Shown: positions 26,407-34,936 of the stretch, in pieces
Layout of the letters: each line of letters opens with the position of its first letter
Numbering within the stretch: position 1 is the stretch's first letter
Assembly (NCBI RefSeq): GCF_036880985.1
Contig: NZ_JBAJNO010000009.1
Coordinates: 1,674,001-1,738,000 of the forward strand
DNA: 64,000 nucleotides
Direction of reading: 5' to 3'
Origin: Limibacter armeniacum
Lineage (GTDB): Bacteria > Bacteroidota > Bacteroidia > Cytophagales > Flammeovirgaceae
The notes under the pieces: generated by a model
Databases searched by the model: none
What the model was told of the DNA's origin: nothing
Seen by the model: only the letters and a program-made list of their open reading frames with translations
Translations under genes and position numbers: made by a program

Positions 26407-26582
26407 ATCATATTCTGGAATAGCTTAATCTTTTGGTTGATGCCATTCAGGCCACTTTTCGCCGCTACAATGGCCAGAGAAGATTCCGTCAGGTTATTGC
26501 CCAGTTGCTGCAAGGCCTTAGCTTTCCGCAGCGCCTCTTCCTGGTTCTTCACCTCCAGGGTAATGGTTACTTTTGCCTTCAT
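26403..26582 (-). CDS. Small alpha-helical protein
   Basis: A 59-codon gene (MKAKVTITLEVKNQEEALRK...), starting 64 bases inside the 3' end of the coiled-coil gene and ending in an ATGA overlap with the annexin-like gene. It reads as a short beta strand followed by amphipathic helices and ends GINQKIKLFQNMI. The tight coupling is the main support; no family was recognised. Confidence 0.6.
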   Translation of the reverse strand: MKAKVTITLEVKNQEEALRKAKALQQLGNNLTESSLAIVAAKSGLNGINQKIKLFQNMI

Positions 26583-27459
26583 GGTTTACTTTGAATTTTG
26601 ATAATATCTTGTCCAATACCGATGGGTTAGCCCCGATGATTTGCGTCAGCACATAGTACTTACTCACCACTTCCTCTGTTTGCGTTTTGAGCCACTCTTT
26701 CACCTTCTCTCCCACTTCTGCAGCCACACTTTCATCAGCGCCTTCCATTTTCACATGAGGCATTTCATCCTGTTCTCCGTTCATGGTCATCGGAAGTGTC
26801 GCATGCGGTGACTGATCAATTCCCATAATGCGGGCGAGTGCTGTTCCTGCGAGTCCTGCCAAAACAGGGTTGGCAGCGACTTTCTCCAGTACCCCATTCA
26901 TGCCACCACTTTTCTCCAACTCCACCTGCCTTTGGATCAGCTCAAACTCCTTGTCCTTAAAAGCAGATTGCTTTTCGAGATTGAAGTTGTCCTTGCGGAG
27001 TTCCTGGTTTTCTTTTTCCAGATATTCCAGTTTGCTCTGAAGGGAATTGTTTTCCCGTTCCAAGCGGTTGATCACAAAGTTTTTGTAGTCATCCATACCC
27101 GGGTGAGCCACTGGCGCTGCTGGAGGTGCGGTAACCGCTACTCCTGACAAGCCGGGATACTCCGTTTCCGATAAGCGAATGGTGGTATAGTAATCCAACA
27201 GCTTGGCTGAGGATCCATTCTTTTTCCTTCGCTGGATATGGAGCTGGTCCAGCTCGAAGCTATTGGCGATGTTCCGGAGAAAATGGGCGATATCACTAGC
27301 GTCATGTTTTTTGATATTCTCATAGAGCAGTTTGCGTTCTCCCTGCAGGTCAGCGAGTATATCAAATCCATATTCGTCCAAGGCCAGAATTTTACTGATT
27401 TGATTAATGGTGGTGGTGTTCATCGGGGCGTTATCGTTTAGTTTGCTTGCATAAGCCAA
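26518..27459 (-). CDS. Coiled-coil protein
   Basis: A 313-residue protein with an N-terminal helical domain (about 10-90), a Pro/Ala linker with APPAAPVAHPG, a strong coiled coil (RLERENNSLQSKLEYLEKEN and onward, about 130-185), a Gly/Ala-rich possible membrane or hinge segment (VLAGLAGTALARIMG) and a charged C-terminus. ATG 27423 is an alternative start. I recognise no family. Its position between the basic protein and the membrane proteins suggests a structural or scaffold role in the virus-like module. Confidence 0.65.
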   Translation of the reverse strand: MAYASKLNDNAPMNTTTINQISKILALDEYGFDILADLQGERKLLYENIKKHDASDIAHFLRNIANSFELDQLHIQRRKKNGSSAKLLDYYTTIRLSETEYPGLSGVAVTAPPAAPVAHPGMDDYKNFVINRLERENNSLQSKLEYLEKENQELRKDNFNLEKQSAFKDKEFELIQRQVELEKSGGMNGVLEKVAANPVLAGLAGTALARIMGIDQSPHATLPMTMNGEQDEMPHVKMEGADESVAAEVGEKVKEWLKTQTEEVVSKYYVLTQIIGANPSVLDKILSKFKVNHEGKSNHYPGGEEPGRGAAES

Positions 27460-27469
27460 GTATTGGGTA

Positions 27470-28114
27470 TTATCTTCTTTTTCTTCTTGCGCTACGTCTT
27501 CGTTTCAGTGCAGCTCTCAGTTTATTGGCCAAAGCCTTTTTGTATTTCAGGCCGAGCGCTCTTTGGACTACGGAAGAGACCTTTTTGCGTCTTTGAACCT
27601 TCACATTTCGTTTAGGTGCTACGACCTTTTTTGGTCTTGCAACTACGACTCTGTTTTTGGGTAAAGACGTAGGCTTTTTAGGCTTTGGTTTTCTACGATT
27701 CAGTAAAGCGATCCTACGTTTAGCCAACAAGCTTTTCTTACGTCTGAGTACTGTCCTTTTACCTTTGGCTGAAGTATTGCTTTTGGCTCTTTGACTCAGT
27801 ACCGAAAGCTTTTTCTTAAGCCTGGAGATCATTGCATTTTGCTGCTTGATCTTCCCCATGTAGGTTCTGACCTTTTGGTTGCTGACGCCTCCCTTCTTTC
27901 GCTCCTTTTGGAGCTGCTGAATGGCTTGCTTGTTTTTGCTCTGGGCACTTTGCAGCAACTGCGTCAACTTCCCTACTCTTGATTTTAAAGAGTTCACCGT
28001 TTGTGCTTGCTGCTGCTTATTCTTTTCCTGAATAATCTGCTGGGCTACGGGATTGCGCTGCGCATTTACCCGAATGGTTGGGATGGGCTCAAGGCGTTTT
28101 ATTTTCTCGCTCAT
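27470..28114 (-). CDS. Highly basic Lys/Arg-rich protein
   Basis: A 214-residue protein. The first half is a Gln-rich helix/coiled coil (VNSLKSRVGKLTQLLQSAQS), and the second half is packed with Lys and Arg, ending LKRRRSARRKRR. The charge suggests a nucleic-acid-binding or condensing protein, such as a virion DNA-packaging protein; this is inference from composition only. Its start overlaps the upstream 77-residue membrane protein by 26 bases in another frame. Confidence 0.65.
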   Translation of the reverse strand: MSEKIKRLEPIPTIRVNAQRNPVAQQIIQEKNKQQQAQTVNSLKSRVGKLTQLLQSAQSKNKQAIQQLQKERKKGGVSNQKVRTYMGKIKQQNAMISRLKKKLSVLSQRAKSNTSAKGKRTVLRRKKSLLAKRRIALLNRRKPKPKKPTSLPKNRVVVARPKKVVAPKRNVKVQRRKKVSSVVQRALGLKYKKALANKLRAALKRRRSARRKRR

Positions 28115-28322
28115 GTTCTTCTTTTTTCAGTTTCTTGATCTCTTTATTCTCTCGATAAATTCTAAGAAGAAGCCAGGTGGTAGAGAGAGAAGACGTGATG
28201 ATCAGCGTAATGGCATCCACATCGTCCATGGTCAGCCGGATATTACTGATCGTTGAGATCATACTTAAAGGAACCGCCATCGAAATGGTGGCGACTCCTA
28301 TTTTATCTATAAGTGACATCAT
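28089..28322 (-). CDS. Small two-helix membrane protein
   Basis: A 77-residue protein with two hydrophobic helices (about 8-26, GVATISMAVPLSMISTIS, and about 34-53, DAITLIITSSLSTTWLLL) and a strongly charged C-terminal tail (RENKEIKKLKKEEHERENKT). It lies 12 bp after the large structural gene. The size and layout are holin-like, but such a shape also fits a small virion membrane protein. No specific family is recognised. Confidence 0.55.
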   Translation of the reverse strand: MMSLIDKIGVATISMAVPLSMISTISNIRLTMDDVDAITLIITSSLSTTWLLLRIYRENKEIKKLKKEEHERENKTP

Positions 28323-28334
28323 AGTGATAAGCGG

Positions 28335-30413
28335 TTATTGGACAATCCACACAGCCATTTGGTACTCTTTACTTTGTCCGTACACAGGCTCAGAGGCGAT
28401 GAACTTGATACCTCCATTGGTAGCGTTCATGTTCCAACCGTTGGATGGTTTGACATTGACTGTCATCGGGAAAGATGGGGAGTTAAACTGCTGAGTCAAT
28501 ACCCAGGATACCTGCGCTGTTTCACTGCCTCTATCGGTCAGAATTTCCAGACGTCCAATCGGACCTGAACCGTTTATCGTTAGCTGAACAGTTTCACTTG
28601 AGGACTGCACCACGTTGTCAGAGTAAGTTACACTTACCGAGATAGGCGTAACGATATTCTTATTGACTGTCTTGGTGCTGGATACCGAACCTCTATCATT
28701 GGTCAGGGTCACACGGTAAGTAACCGTTCCTGTACCGGTCGTCTGCAAGCCTGCCGGTAAAGTGATGCTATTGATTGTGCTGGCTACAGTGCCTGATTGA
28801 AGCGTTACATAACCTCTTCCCTCCTGCACCTCTACCTTGTAAGAAGTCACCCTTCTGCCTCTGGCATTCCAGGATAACGTAATGCTCTGCGTTTTTGAAG
28901 TAATCGTGCTTACGTTGCAGCTAACGGAGAATGGTGAGATAGGTACCTGAATATTTCCTCCGTTTGTCCAGAATGCGCCATTGTCATACTCTCTTGTGTA
29001 TTTCAACTGAGGCCTGACATAGGCCACATTATCCGGAAAATCTGAAGGGAATTTGGCTGTTGGGGTAAACGCTCCATTATTCAGTCGGGTCATTCCTTCG
29101 TCAAAACCAAAACCTATCACAAAGTTATCGCTCAGATCTCTGCCGTGATAGTAAGCTCTTAGCTCTCTCAGCGGAAGGAACTTTGATACCACCCAGCTGA
29201 TACCCGGCATCAGGGCACCTGCCACAATAGAAGAATGAGCAGCTGCAGGATTACTTACACTGTAAGCATTCAATTCGCTTTCCTTGTAAGGTGCCAACTC
29301 CATTTCACTTCGGAAGTCTGAAATCATGGCCAGCGAGACATACGAGTTATCACTCTTGATGTAGTAGGCCTGCAAAGTGTGTGTATAAGGAATCACGGCA
29401 CCGTCCAGTACCTGGTTGGTGATCAGGTCCTCATCAGTGGTGTGCGCAAACTCATCCGAATGAATATAAAAGTCCCACTCATAAGCACCTCCAACTGTAT
29501 TGGATGGGAACCTCAATACATAGTTGATACCCTTAAAGTTGGAAGGAATAGCCGTGTATTTATTCCTCAGTGCTTTTCTAGTCTGAGCTACTCGGATAGT
29601 GATATATGGACTCTCTGAAGTATTGACTTTTTCAATCCCTGATTCAGGATCTTTTCTTCTTGCCTCACCCACAACACCAGCCGCCAAAGGAACAGGAAGC
29701 CTATAGACATTATTGAAGGACACCTGCTGGCTACCATCAGAAAGGTAAGTTGTGGAAGCAACCTCCACCACATTGCCATTTACATCTACCATAGGCAGCG
29801 ATTTACCTGCTCTCACAGTGGTAATGCCTCTCATAAAATCTGCAGCACTTTTCTTAGCGCCATAGATCCTGTTGCCTACCATATTGAGCACCCGGTAAGT
29901 TGCCTTTTTCGGATCGAACAAGGCTCTGCCTTCCTCTACCAGTCCACGGGTTGTGACACGAAGTTGCTTCTTGCCATTCTTCAGCTCATAGGTACCCAGG
30001 ACGCTTTCTGCCACAGCTGTCGTTTTGGAAGCTGCACTGTTACGGCTACCGGCAGACCTTTCGTACATCAGGTGTTTGGTTGCAAAAGCATTCAGGGAAT
30101 CTGTAAAGCCATATGGCGTTGAGATGGCCAGTACACTGAATACACCCGTTCCTGAGAGTCTATAAATCACATCTTTTCCTGTTGCCGGAGAAGCGTTGTT
30201 ATAAAAAGTGCCCGCATCAAACTGAATGCTTTCATACGTGCCTGCAGGGAAAGTGTAAGCCTCTGAAATCAGCAGCATATTATCTGTATGTCTTCTGACC
30301 AGCATTCGCAGCTGAAAGGAAGCAGTTGCTACATGTGGTTGCTTAAGCCTTAGGTTTATTTTTTCGTTGCCATCTACGGACAACCCGATTATTTCTGTAA
30401 TCGTCTTTGCCAT
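28335..30413 (-). CDS. Large structural-type protein with FN3-like domains
   Basis: A 692-residue protein that is beta-rich throughout and has no signal peptide. The N-terminal half (about 1-480) contains no domain I can name. About residues 490-580 (VSTITSKTQSITLSWNARGR ... SYKVEV) read as a fibronectin type III domain, and a further immunoglobulin-like domain follows. The C-terminus ends MAVWIVQ. Together with the preceding 288-residue protein it looks like a surface or capsid/spike component. It is the largest protein of the structural half of the block. Confidence 0.6.
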   Translation of the reverse strand: MAKTITEIIGLSVDGNEKINLRLKQPHVATASFQLRMLVRRHTDNMLLISEAYTFPAGTYESIQFDAGTFYNNASPATGKDVIYRLSGTGVFSVLAISTPYGFTDSLNAFATKHLMYERSAGSRNSAASKTTAVAESVLGTYELKNGKKQLRVTTRGLVEEGRALFDPKKATYRVLNMVGNRIYGAKKSAADFMRGITTVRAGKSLPMVDVNGNVVEVASTTYLSDGSQQVSFNNVYRLPVPLAAGVVGEARRKDPESGIEKVNTSESPYITIRVAQTRKALRNKYTAIPSNFKGINYVLRFPSNTVGGAYEWDFYIHSDEFAHTTDEDLITNQVLDGAVIPYTHTLQAYYIKSDNSYVSLAMISDFRSEMELAPYKESELNAYSVSNPAAAHSSIVAGALMPGISWVVSKFLPLRELRAYYHGRDLSDNFVIGFGFDEGMTRLNNGAFTPTAKFPSDFPDNVAYVRPQLKYTREYDNGAFWTNGGNIQVPISPFSVSCNVSTITSKTQSITLSWNARGRRVTSYKVEVQEGRGYVTLQSGTVASTINSITLPAGLQTTGTGTVTYRVTLTNDRGSVSSTKTVNKNIVTPISVSVTYSDNVVQSSSETVQLTINGSGPIGRLEILTDRGSETAQVSWVLTQQFNSPSFPMTVNVKPSNGWNMNATNGGIKFIASEPVYGQSKEYQMAVWIVQ

Positions 30414-30431
30414 TTATTGGTGCGTTTTTGG

Positions 30432-31298
30432 TTAAAAAGTGATTTCTCCCAGGTAAACCTGATACACGATACCTCCTGTCTTGATCACCTCAAGTACATA
30501 GCTGTATTCCTTACCGGCATCTACTTTATCCGTACCCGTATTGAGATTTGAATAAGAGTTGGTTGCTCCTCCCGTTCTGGTTGGATCAATCTCACGGTAA
30601 TAGGCTTCTCCATCGGTGATGTTCTTTCGGTATACCCTGAAATCTGTCTGGGTCTGTCCGTCATTATCCGTCAGGTTCCAAAGCAGGTTGACACTGTTGG
30701 AATCCTTTTCCAGCTTTAGCGTGCTAAAGTCAGTTGCCATCACGTAGACAAGTGCCTGCTCGGTGTAAGGCTTCCCTCCTGACTGGTAGGTAATGCGGTA
30801 TTCCACTTCTGTATTGGCGGGTACCAAGTCCACATGTTTACCATCGGCATACAAGGAATCGATGGTATTGACCGTCACCCAGCTGCTGCCTACCAGCTTC
30901 TGTAGCTTGGCCGTTCCTGCATCAATCGGGTTGGCATTCAACAGCTCTTTAGGGAAGTCTGTCTTCTTACTTGAGTACAGGATATCCTGCGGTTTTGGAT
31001 TGCCTGCCGACGCCGCTTTGCCGTAACCGATCTTGATTCTACCAGCCGCCACGTTCATACCCGGATCCAGTTGGTTACCCTGAAAATCAGAGATTCCGAC
31101 AATCTTGTCGTTGGTCGGCAAAAGCAAGTTGTAGATACCGGCACCATTGGAAATATCATGGCGGTGCGTTACGTCGGCATCCATAAATCGGGCCTTGCCT
31201 TCCAGAATTTCCTTACGGGTTGCCTCAAAGATATCACCCGGCTTCTGCGCTTTCTTAAAGAGGAAGCGCTGCTCTCTGGTCGTGTCTTGTGTTTTCAA
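30432..31298 (-). CDS. Structural-type protein with C-terminal FN3-like domain; capsid candidate
   Basis: A 288-residue protein. The N-terminus (REQRFLFKKAQKPGDIFEAT) is followed by a mixed domain with SNGAGIYNLLLPTNDK and VAAGRIKIGYGKA. The C-terminal 90 residues (TLKLEKDSNSVNLLWNLTDN ... DFRVYRK) resemble an FN3 domain. Proteins with the same N-terminal pattern recur in my memory of Bacteroidota genomes as uncharacterised proteins. It is preceded by a hairpin and a likely fresh ribosome entry, as for a highly expressed gene. A major capsid role is a guess from position and size. Confidence 0.55.
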   Translation of the reverse strand: MKTQDTTREQRFLFKKAQKPGDIFEATRKEILEGKARFMDADVTHRHDISNGAGIYNLLLPTNDKIVGISDFQGNQLDPGMNVAAGRIKIGYGKAASAGNPKPQDILYSSKKTDFPKELLNANPIDAGTAKLQKLVGSSWVTVNTIDSLYADGKHVDLVPANTEVEYRITYQSGGKPYTEQALVYVMATDFSTLKLEKDSNSVNLLWNLTDNDGQTQTDFRVYRKNITDGEAYYREIDPTRTGGATNSYSNLNTGTDKVDAGKEYSYVLEVIKTGGIVYQVYLGEITF

Positions 31299-31333
31299 GT
31301 TGTTTGTTCGTTTGTTGATTGATAATGAAGTAG

Positions 31334-31362
31334 AAAGGACGTCCCCCTTTGCAGAGGGACGC
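31334..31362 (-). terminator. Intergenic hairpin between two structural genes
   Basis: GTCCCT ... AGGGGGAC can form a short GC-rich stem on the minus strand, followed by TCCTTTCT. It sits in the 79-bp gap before the 288-residue gene. The T run is weak, so it may be a partial terminator or an mRNA-processing/stabilising hairpin. Confidence 0.4.
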
Positions 31363-31377
31363 TTAAAATAGATAGGC

Positions 31378-31995
31378 TTACATCATGTTCATGATGGCTT
31401 CATCTTCGCCATTGAGGCCTTCAAGGTCTGCCATCAGGTCATCCTCATAGTCTCCGTAGAAACCGTCCAGGTCTTCATACGCATCGTAATCACCTTCCAT
31501 ACCGGCAGTGATTCCCAGAAGTTTGTCGATCTCTGCTTCGGTACCGCTCAGGTCCTCAAAGTCATCGAAGTCATTTTCACCGGCCAGTCCGCCTACCGTG
31601 TAGTAGCTGTTGCCATACTGGTCCTGCACGAGTTGTGCGCCGCCAGCCATGGCTCCGTTGATACCACTGACATGGTAAGGATTGCCCTGTGCGTCGAAGA
31701 TGATTTGTCCCACACCTCCATTGACGCCATTCAGGCCGTTACCGTCCAATCCTTTCAGAAATGGAAGCTTCGCCTGCACGGCTGCATGGGAAAGGGTGCC
31801 CATCACCCCTGCAGTCATGACCCCGGTGGCGATTGCCGGGTTTCCCTTGCCGGAGGCATAGAGGTAGGCCCCTCCAGCCAGCGCTGCCAATGCTACAATG
31901 GGGCTAGGCATCTTGGAGAGCGTCAGCTTTCCGAGGGCAGCACCTGCAGCAATCGCACCACCGTGGGTCAGTGCTTTTTGATAGTTGTCTTTCAA
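31378..31995 (-). CDS. Gly-rich membrane protein with acidic C-terminus
   Basis: A 205-residue protein. The first 80 residues are Gly/Ala-rich and hydrophobic, with at least two possible membrane helices (GGAIAAGAALGKL, PIVALAALAGGAYLYAS, AIATGVMTAGVMGTL). A Gly/Asn-rich repeat-like middle follows (DGNGLNGVNGG, FDAQGNPYHVSG, DQYGNSYYTVGG), then a very acidic tail (DFDDFEDLSGTEAE ... DYEDDLMADLEGLNG). LNG recurs twice, as in other proteins of this block. No family recognised; it may be a virion membrane or packaging protein. Confidence 0.6.
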   Translation of the reverse strand: MKDNYQKALTHGGAIAAGAALGKLTLSKMPSPIVALAALAGGAYLYASGKGNPAIATGVMTAGVMGTLSHAAVQAKLPFLKGLDGNGLNGVNGGVGQIIFDAQGNPYHVSGINGAMAGGAQLVQDQYGNSYYTVGGLAGENDFDDFEDLSGTEAEIDKLLGITAGMEGDYDAYEDLDGFYGDYEDDLMADLEGLNGEDEAIMNMM

Positions 31996-32057
31996 GTTGC
32001 TAATTGTTTATTGATTTGATTGATAATGGATTTGCTGTATTGGGGAAATGGACTGCA

Positions 32058-33734
32058 TTACTTTTTCTGCATGAAATAGATGACTCCTGCCAGCGCCAGT
32101 CCGCCCATCAGCAGCATTTGTTGACTTTTCTTGTCGTCGTCCCGTGTTTTTTCCAGCTCAGCCAATCGAAGCTGTGTTTCCTGATTGGCCTTATCGACCA
32201 TTTCTTTCGCTTCCAGTTTGGCTTCCATCTTGGCAAGGTCCGCCGATGCCTTGGCAGCAAGCAGTTCCTTCTCCATTTTGGACACTGTTTTTTCTGTCGA
32301 AAGTCTCGATGCCGCATAGGCTTTGCTCGCCTCTGCCTTGATCAGTTTTTCAGCATCCCCTTTGTCCAGCTTAGCGGCTACCTCATCTTTCGTGGCAGCT
32401 TTGGCTTCCAGGGCGCTGACTTCCTTCTTGGCAAAGAGGGCTGCAAACTTCTGGGCATCTTCTGCTGATACCCCAACTGCTTTTGAGAGGTTCATCACCT
32501 CCTCATGCGAAACGCCTTTACTGACATTGCTGACGATATCAAAGACCTCCTTCATCTGCAGTTTTCCGTCTTCCCCTTTCCCTTGCTGGACTGCATCCAG
32601 CACAGAGCGATACTTGCCTGCCAGACTTTTGTAGTCTTCCACTTTGGCCAGCAGCTTTTCTACGGCTGTGTTTCCTTTGGGAATCGGTAAAGCAGCTTGT
32701 GCCTGAACAGCTGGTGTGACAGTTGAAACAGGGGTAAGTTGAGGTTGCGTGGCCTGACTGCCATCCTTATTCAGCAGATTGGAAGCGACGTTCATCACAG
32801 CGCCACCTCCCGGAATAATGGAGGCTACCAGAGGCGTTGCCACCTTCACTACTTTACCGGCAAAGGATTTGGCCTTTTGCCAGAACTTGGAGTTTTTCAG
32901 CTTTTTCAGGAAGCCGAGTTGCGGCTGTCCATTCAAGGCCAGAAGTGGTTCGTAGTAATCCACCCCATCGAAGTAAACTGCTCCTTGCAATCCAAAACGA
33001 CGCTGGTAGTTAGCCGCATCGGTACTGTAATAGACATGTTCAGGTATACTTCCTCTCAGGCCATCCAAATAACGAATGGGCATTCCCTCCAGCCCTCCCA
33101 AACCGGAGGGAAAGCCATTCAATGCAAGTGGGGATGGAATCATGATTCGGTCATGCTTCTGGGAAAACGGTTTCTCCTGATCGAAGTGGTCCAGCACGGG
33201 GTCTATGGTGATGTAATTTTCTCGTTTGTTGAGGGAAAGCCCCTTCTGCTTTGGTACAATCACATAGATATGCTGAAAATAGCTTCGGCCATAATATTTC
33301 GTTTTCCGGAAAGCATGCGGAATACCCAAATTGTGCAGCACACTTGAGATAAAGATGCTGTAACAATCACAGTCCACACCTGTCTTTCGGTCTGCCCACG
33401 ATCGGGCAGGACGTCTCAGTTCTTCTTCCGTTGCCTTGTCCGGCTTGTATTGGATATGACGATAGATAAAGTCAAAGATGTTCTGGCTGGTCTTCTTCAG
33501 GGAATCTCCCTGAAGCACCGCTGCGATTCCCTTTGTGTCGGGCAAAGTCTTGCGGACAATATCCTCCATAAAGGCAATCGTGTCATAGGTATCACCATTG
33601 TATTTCAGGTAAGGATCCAGCTTGTTGGGCTTGGGAAACAGATGCTCGTATTCTTTCCCGGAGCGAAGCTTTCGTTTCCTGTCGGCGACCACTCCCAGTC
33701 CCCCATCCAGGTACTTAATTCTCATTCCGCTCAT
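32058..33734 (-). CDS. Transglutaminase-like protein with coiled coil and C-terminal membrane helix
   Basis: A 558-residue protein. Residues about 85-185 have a transglutaminase/cysteine-protease-like core: KTGVDCDCYSIFISSVL (Cys122 or Cys124), YFQHIYVIVP (His155), YITIDPVLDHF (Asp178), which together form a plausible Cys-His-Asp triad. A linker follows with MIPSPLALNG (198-207) and a second ALNG. A short basic-hydrophobic stretch, a long Lys/Glu/Ala coiled coil (about 430-535) and a C-terminal membrane helix (MLLMGGLALAGVIYFMQ) complete it. IKYLDGGLG at the N-terminus recurs as IRYLDGLRG after the first ALNG motif. It might be a maturation protease or cross-linking enzyme of the particle. 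Confidence 0.7.
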   Translation of the reverse strand: MSGMRIKYLDGGLGVVADRKRKLRSGKEYEHLFPKPNKLDPYLKYNGDTYDTIAFMEDIVRKTLPDTKGIAAVLQGDSLKKTSQNIFDFIYRHIQYKPDKATEEELRRPARSWADRKTGVDCDCYSIFISSVLHNLGIPHAFRKTKYYGRSYFQHIYVIVPKQKGLSLNKRENYITIDPVLDHFDQEKPFSQKHDRIMIPSPLALNGFPSGLGGLEGMPIRYLDGLRGSIPEHVYYSTDAANYQRRFGLQGAVYFDGVDYYEPLLALNGQPQLGFLKKLKNSKFWQKAKSFAGKVVKVATPLVASIIPGGGAVMNVASNLLNKDGSQATQPQLTPVSTVTPAVQAQAALPIPKGNTAVEKLLAKVEDYKSLAGKYRSVLDAVQQGKGEDGKLQMKEVFDIVSNVSKGVSHEEVMNLSKAVGVSAEDAQKFAALFAKKEVSALEAKAATKDEVAAKLDKGDAEKLIKAEASKAYAASRLSTEKTVSKMEKELLAAKASADLAKMEAKLEAKEMVDKANQETQLRLAELEKTRDDDKKSQQMLLMGGLALAGVIYFMQKK

Positions 33735-34221
33735 TCAGGTCAAATACTTTTGTTTCTTCAATCATTTCACCGCCCACCTTCGCCTTGGCCGACACCAGCA
33801 GCTTCGGTTTTTGTTTGCTACTCAGAAACGACAAGGCCAGTACCCCTACATTCAAGGTTGAAGCCTTGATCGTAATCTCAGGCAGCAGGATCGGTTTCCC
33901 ACCTCCCTCAATCCGCACTTTCTGCAAGGGGACACCATTGGCAATTTCAGTCGTGGTACCGCTGTCCTCCATCACCGCAACAGACACGTTGAGGTGTTCC
34001 ATATCGAAGCCATAAGGAGAATCGTTCCGAATGCTGACCTGCAGCTTAAAAGTCAATTCCTGAAGGCTGACCTTATGGATCTTGAAAGACTGTATACTGG
34101 TAGAGACACTGTTCTTGACCTCTTCCACTACACGGTTGTAGTACCAATAAGCCAAGGCAGCCAATCCTCCCGCTCCTGCAATCCAGGTTAAATTTTTCAT
34201 GAAGTAGTTTGTTGGTTTCAC
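33715..34221 (-). CDS. LEA14/WHy-like protein with N-terminal membrane helix
   Basis: A 168-residue protein with a membrane segment (LTWIAGAGGLAALAYWYY, about 10-27). A beta-sandwich of the LEA type 2/WHy type follows: IHKVSLQELTFKLQVSIRND with the family's N-(D/N)SPYGFDM turn, then a second half VGVLALSFLS. It is the first gene of the long minus-strand block and overlaps the transglutaminase-like gene by 20 bases. The promoter of the whole block should lie in 34222-34330. Function unknown; the fold binds membranes or partner proteins in other systems. Confidence 0.65.
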   Translation of the reverse strand: MKPTNYFMKNLTWIAGAGGLAALAYWYYNRVVEEVKNSVSTSIQSFKIHKVSLQELTFKLQVSIRNDSPYGFDMEHLNVSVAVMEDSGTTTEIANGVPLQKVRIEGGGKPILLPEITIKASTLNVGVLALSFLSSKQKPKLLVSAKAKVGGEMIEETKVFDLNERNEN

Positions 34222-34380
34222 AATGCCACTTCAGAATACTCATGTCAAATATGAAAGGGAAAATCAAGGCTTGCAAATCGCTGATTTCAAAGGAGATCAT
34301 CTTTAAAAAAGACAAAGCAGGGAGTGAGGAAATGAGCTAAAAAAAGGCAAAATAGCGCACTTGATGCAAATGAAAGCAAG

Positions 34381-34412
34381 TTGTGGCAAATCCGAAAATT
34401 AGTCTATCTTGG
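34381..34412 (+). promoter_or_regulatory. Candidate promoter of the small DNA-binding gene
   Basis: TTGTGG (34381) and TATCTTGG (34405-34412, close to TAnnTTTG) are spaced 18 bp apart as in Bacteroidota promoters. The 34222-34524 gap separates two divergent transcripts and shows no gene; a promoter for the minus-strand block should also be here but could not be pinpointed. Confidence 0.3.
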
Positions 34413-34524
34413 AAAGATTATATTGCATCATCATCGTGATCTAATGACTCTTTAGACTCGTGCTACTTCGACAAACAATGATCACGGAACTGAAAACTAC
34501 AAACAACTAAAACTAACTCAAGCG

Positions 34525-34719
34525 ATGAAAATGAACATCGGCCCTTTTGTATCCAAAGAAGATTTGTCCTTTCTGTATGGCATCGGCAGAAACAAAGTAG
34601 CCGCCCTCTGCAAACGTATCGGGATTGATACCAGAGAACGGCTATCGCCTGTAGAATTTGAACGGTTTCAGAGTGAATATGGAATTCCGAGGAGGTTTCG
34701 GTTGGTGGAGGAGGGCTGA
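34525..34719 (+). CDS. Small putative DNA-binding regulator
   Basis: A 64-residue protein (MKMNIGPFVSKEDLSFLYGI...). SKEDLSFLYGIGRNKVAALC reads as a helix-turn-helix-like pair, and the C-terminus is basic (GIPRRFRLV). ATG 34531 is an alternative start. It is the only plus-strand gene beside the divergent 5' end of the minus-strand block, which is the usual place for a phage-type repressor or excisionase. That role is inferred from position. Confidence 0.5.
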   Translation: MKMNIGPFVSKEDLSFLYGIGRNKVAALCKRIGIDTRERLSPVEFERFQSEYGIPRRFRLVEEG

Positions 34720-34936
34720 CCTTCTCGACCATAAGTTATATTTGCAGTACAGCCTCTAGAGCATTCATGCTCTTCTGCAATTGGCACTTTTCCAGTAAAT
34801 AGAAGATCGTTTCACTTATATTTTCTGGAGGGTTTTGATACATCCTGTGATTTCGTTTCAATGGAGTAAATAAAATAATGATAAATTGCCAGCAGCTTAA
34901 ACAGGTTGCCTGTATACCAAATACTGCTAACTACCC

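Noticed and set aside
28089-28322. Second holin
   Set aside because: Two helices and a charged tail fit, but there is no family match and the gene sits among structural genes away from the muramidase.
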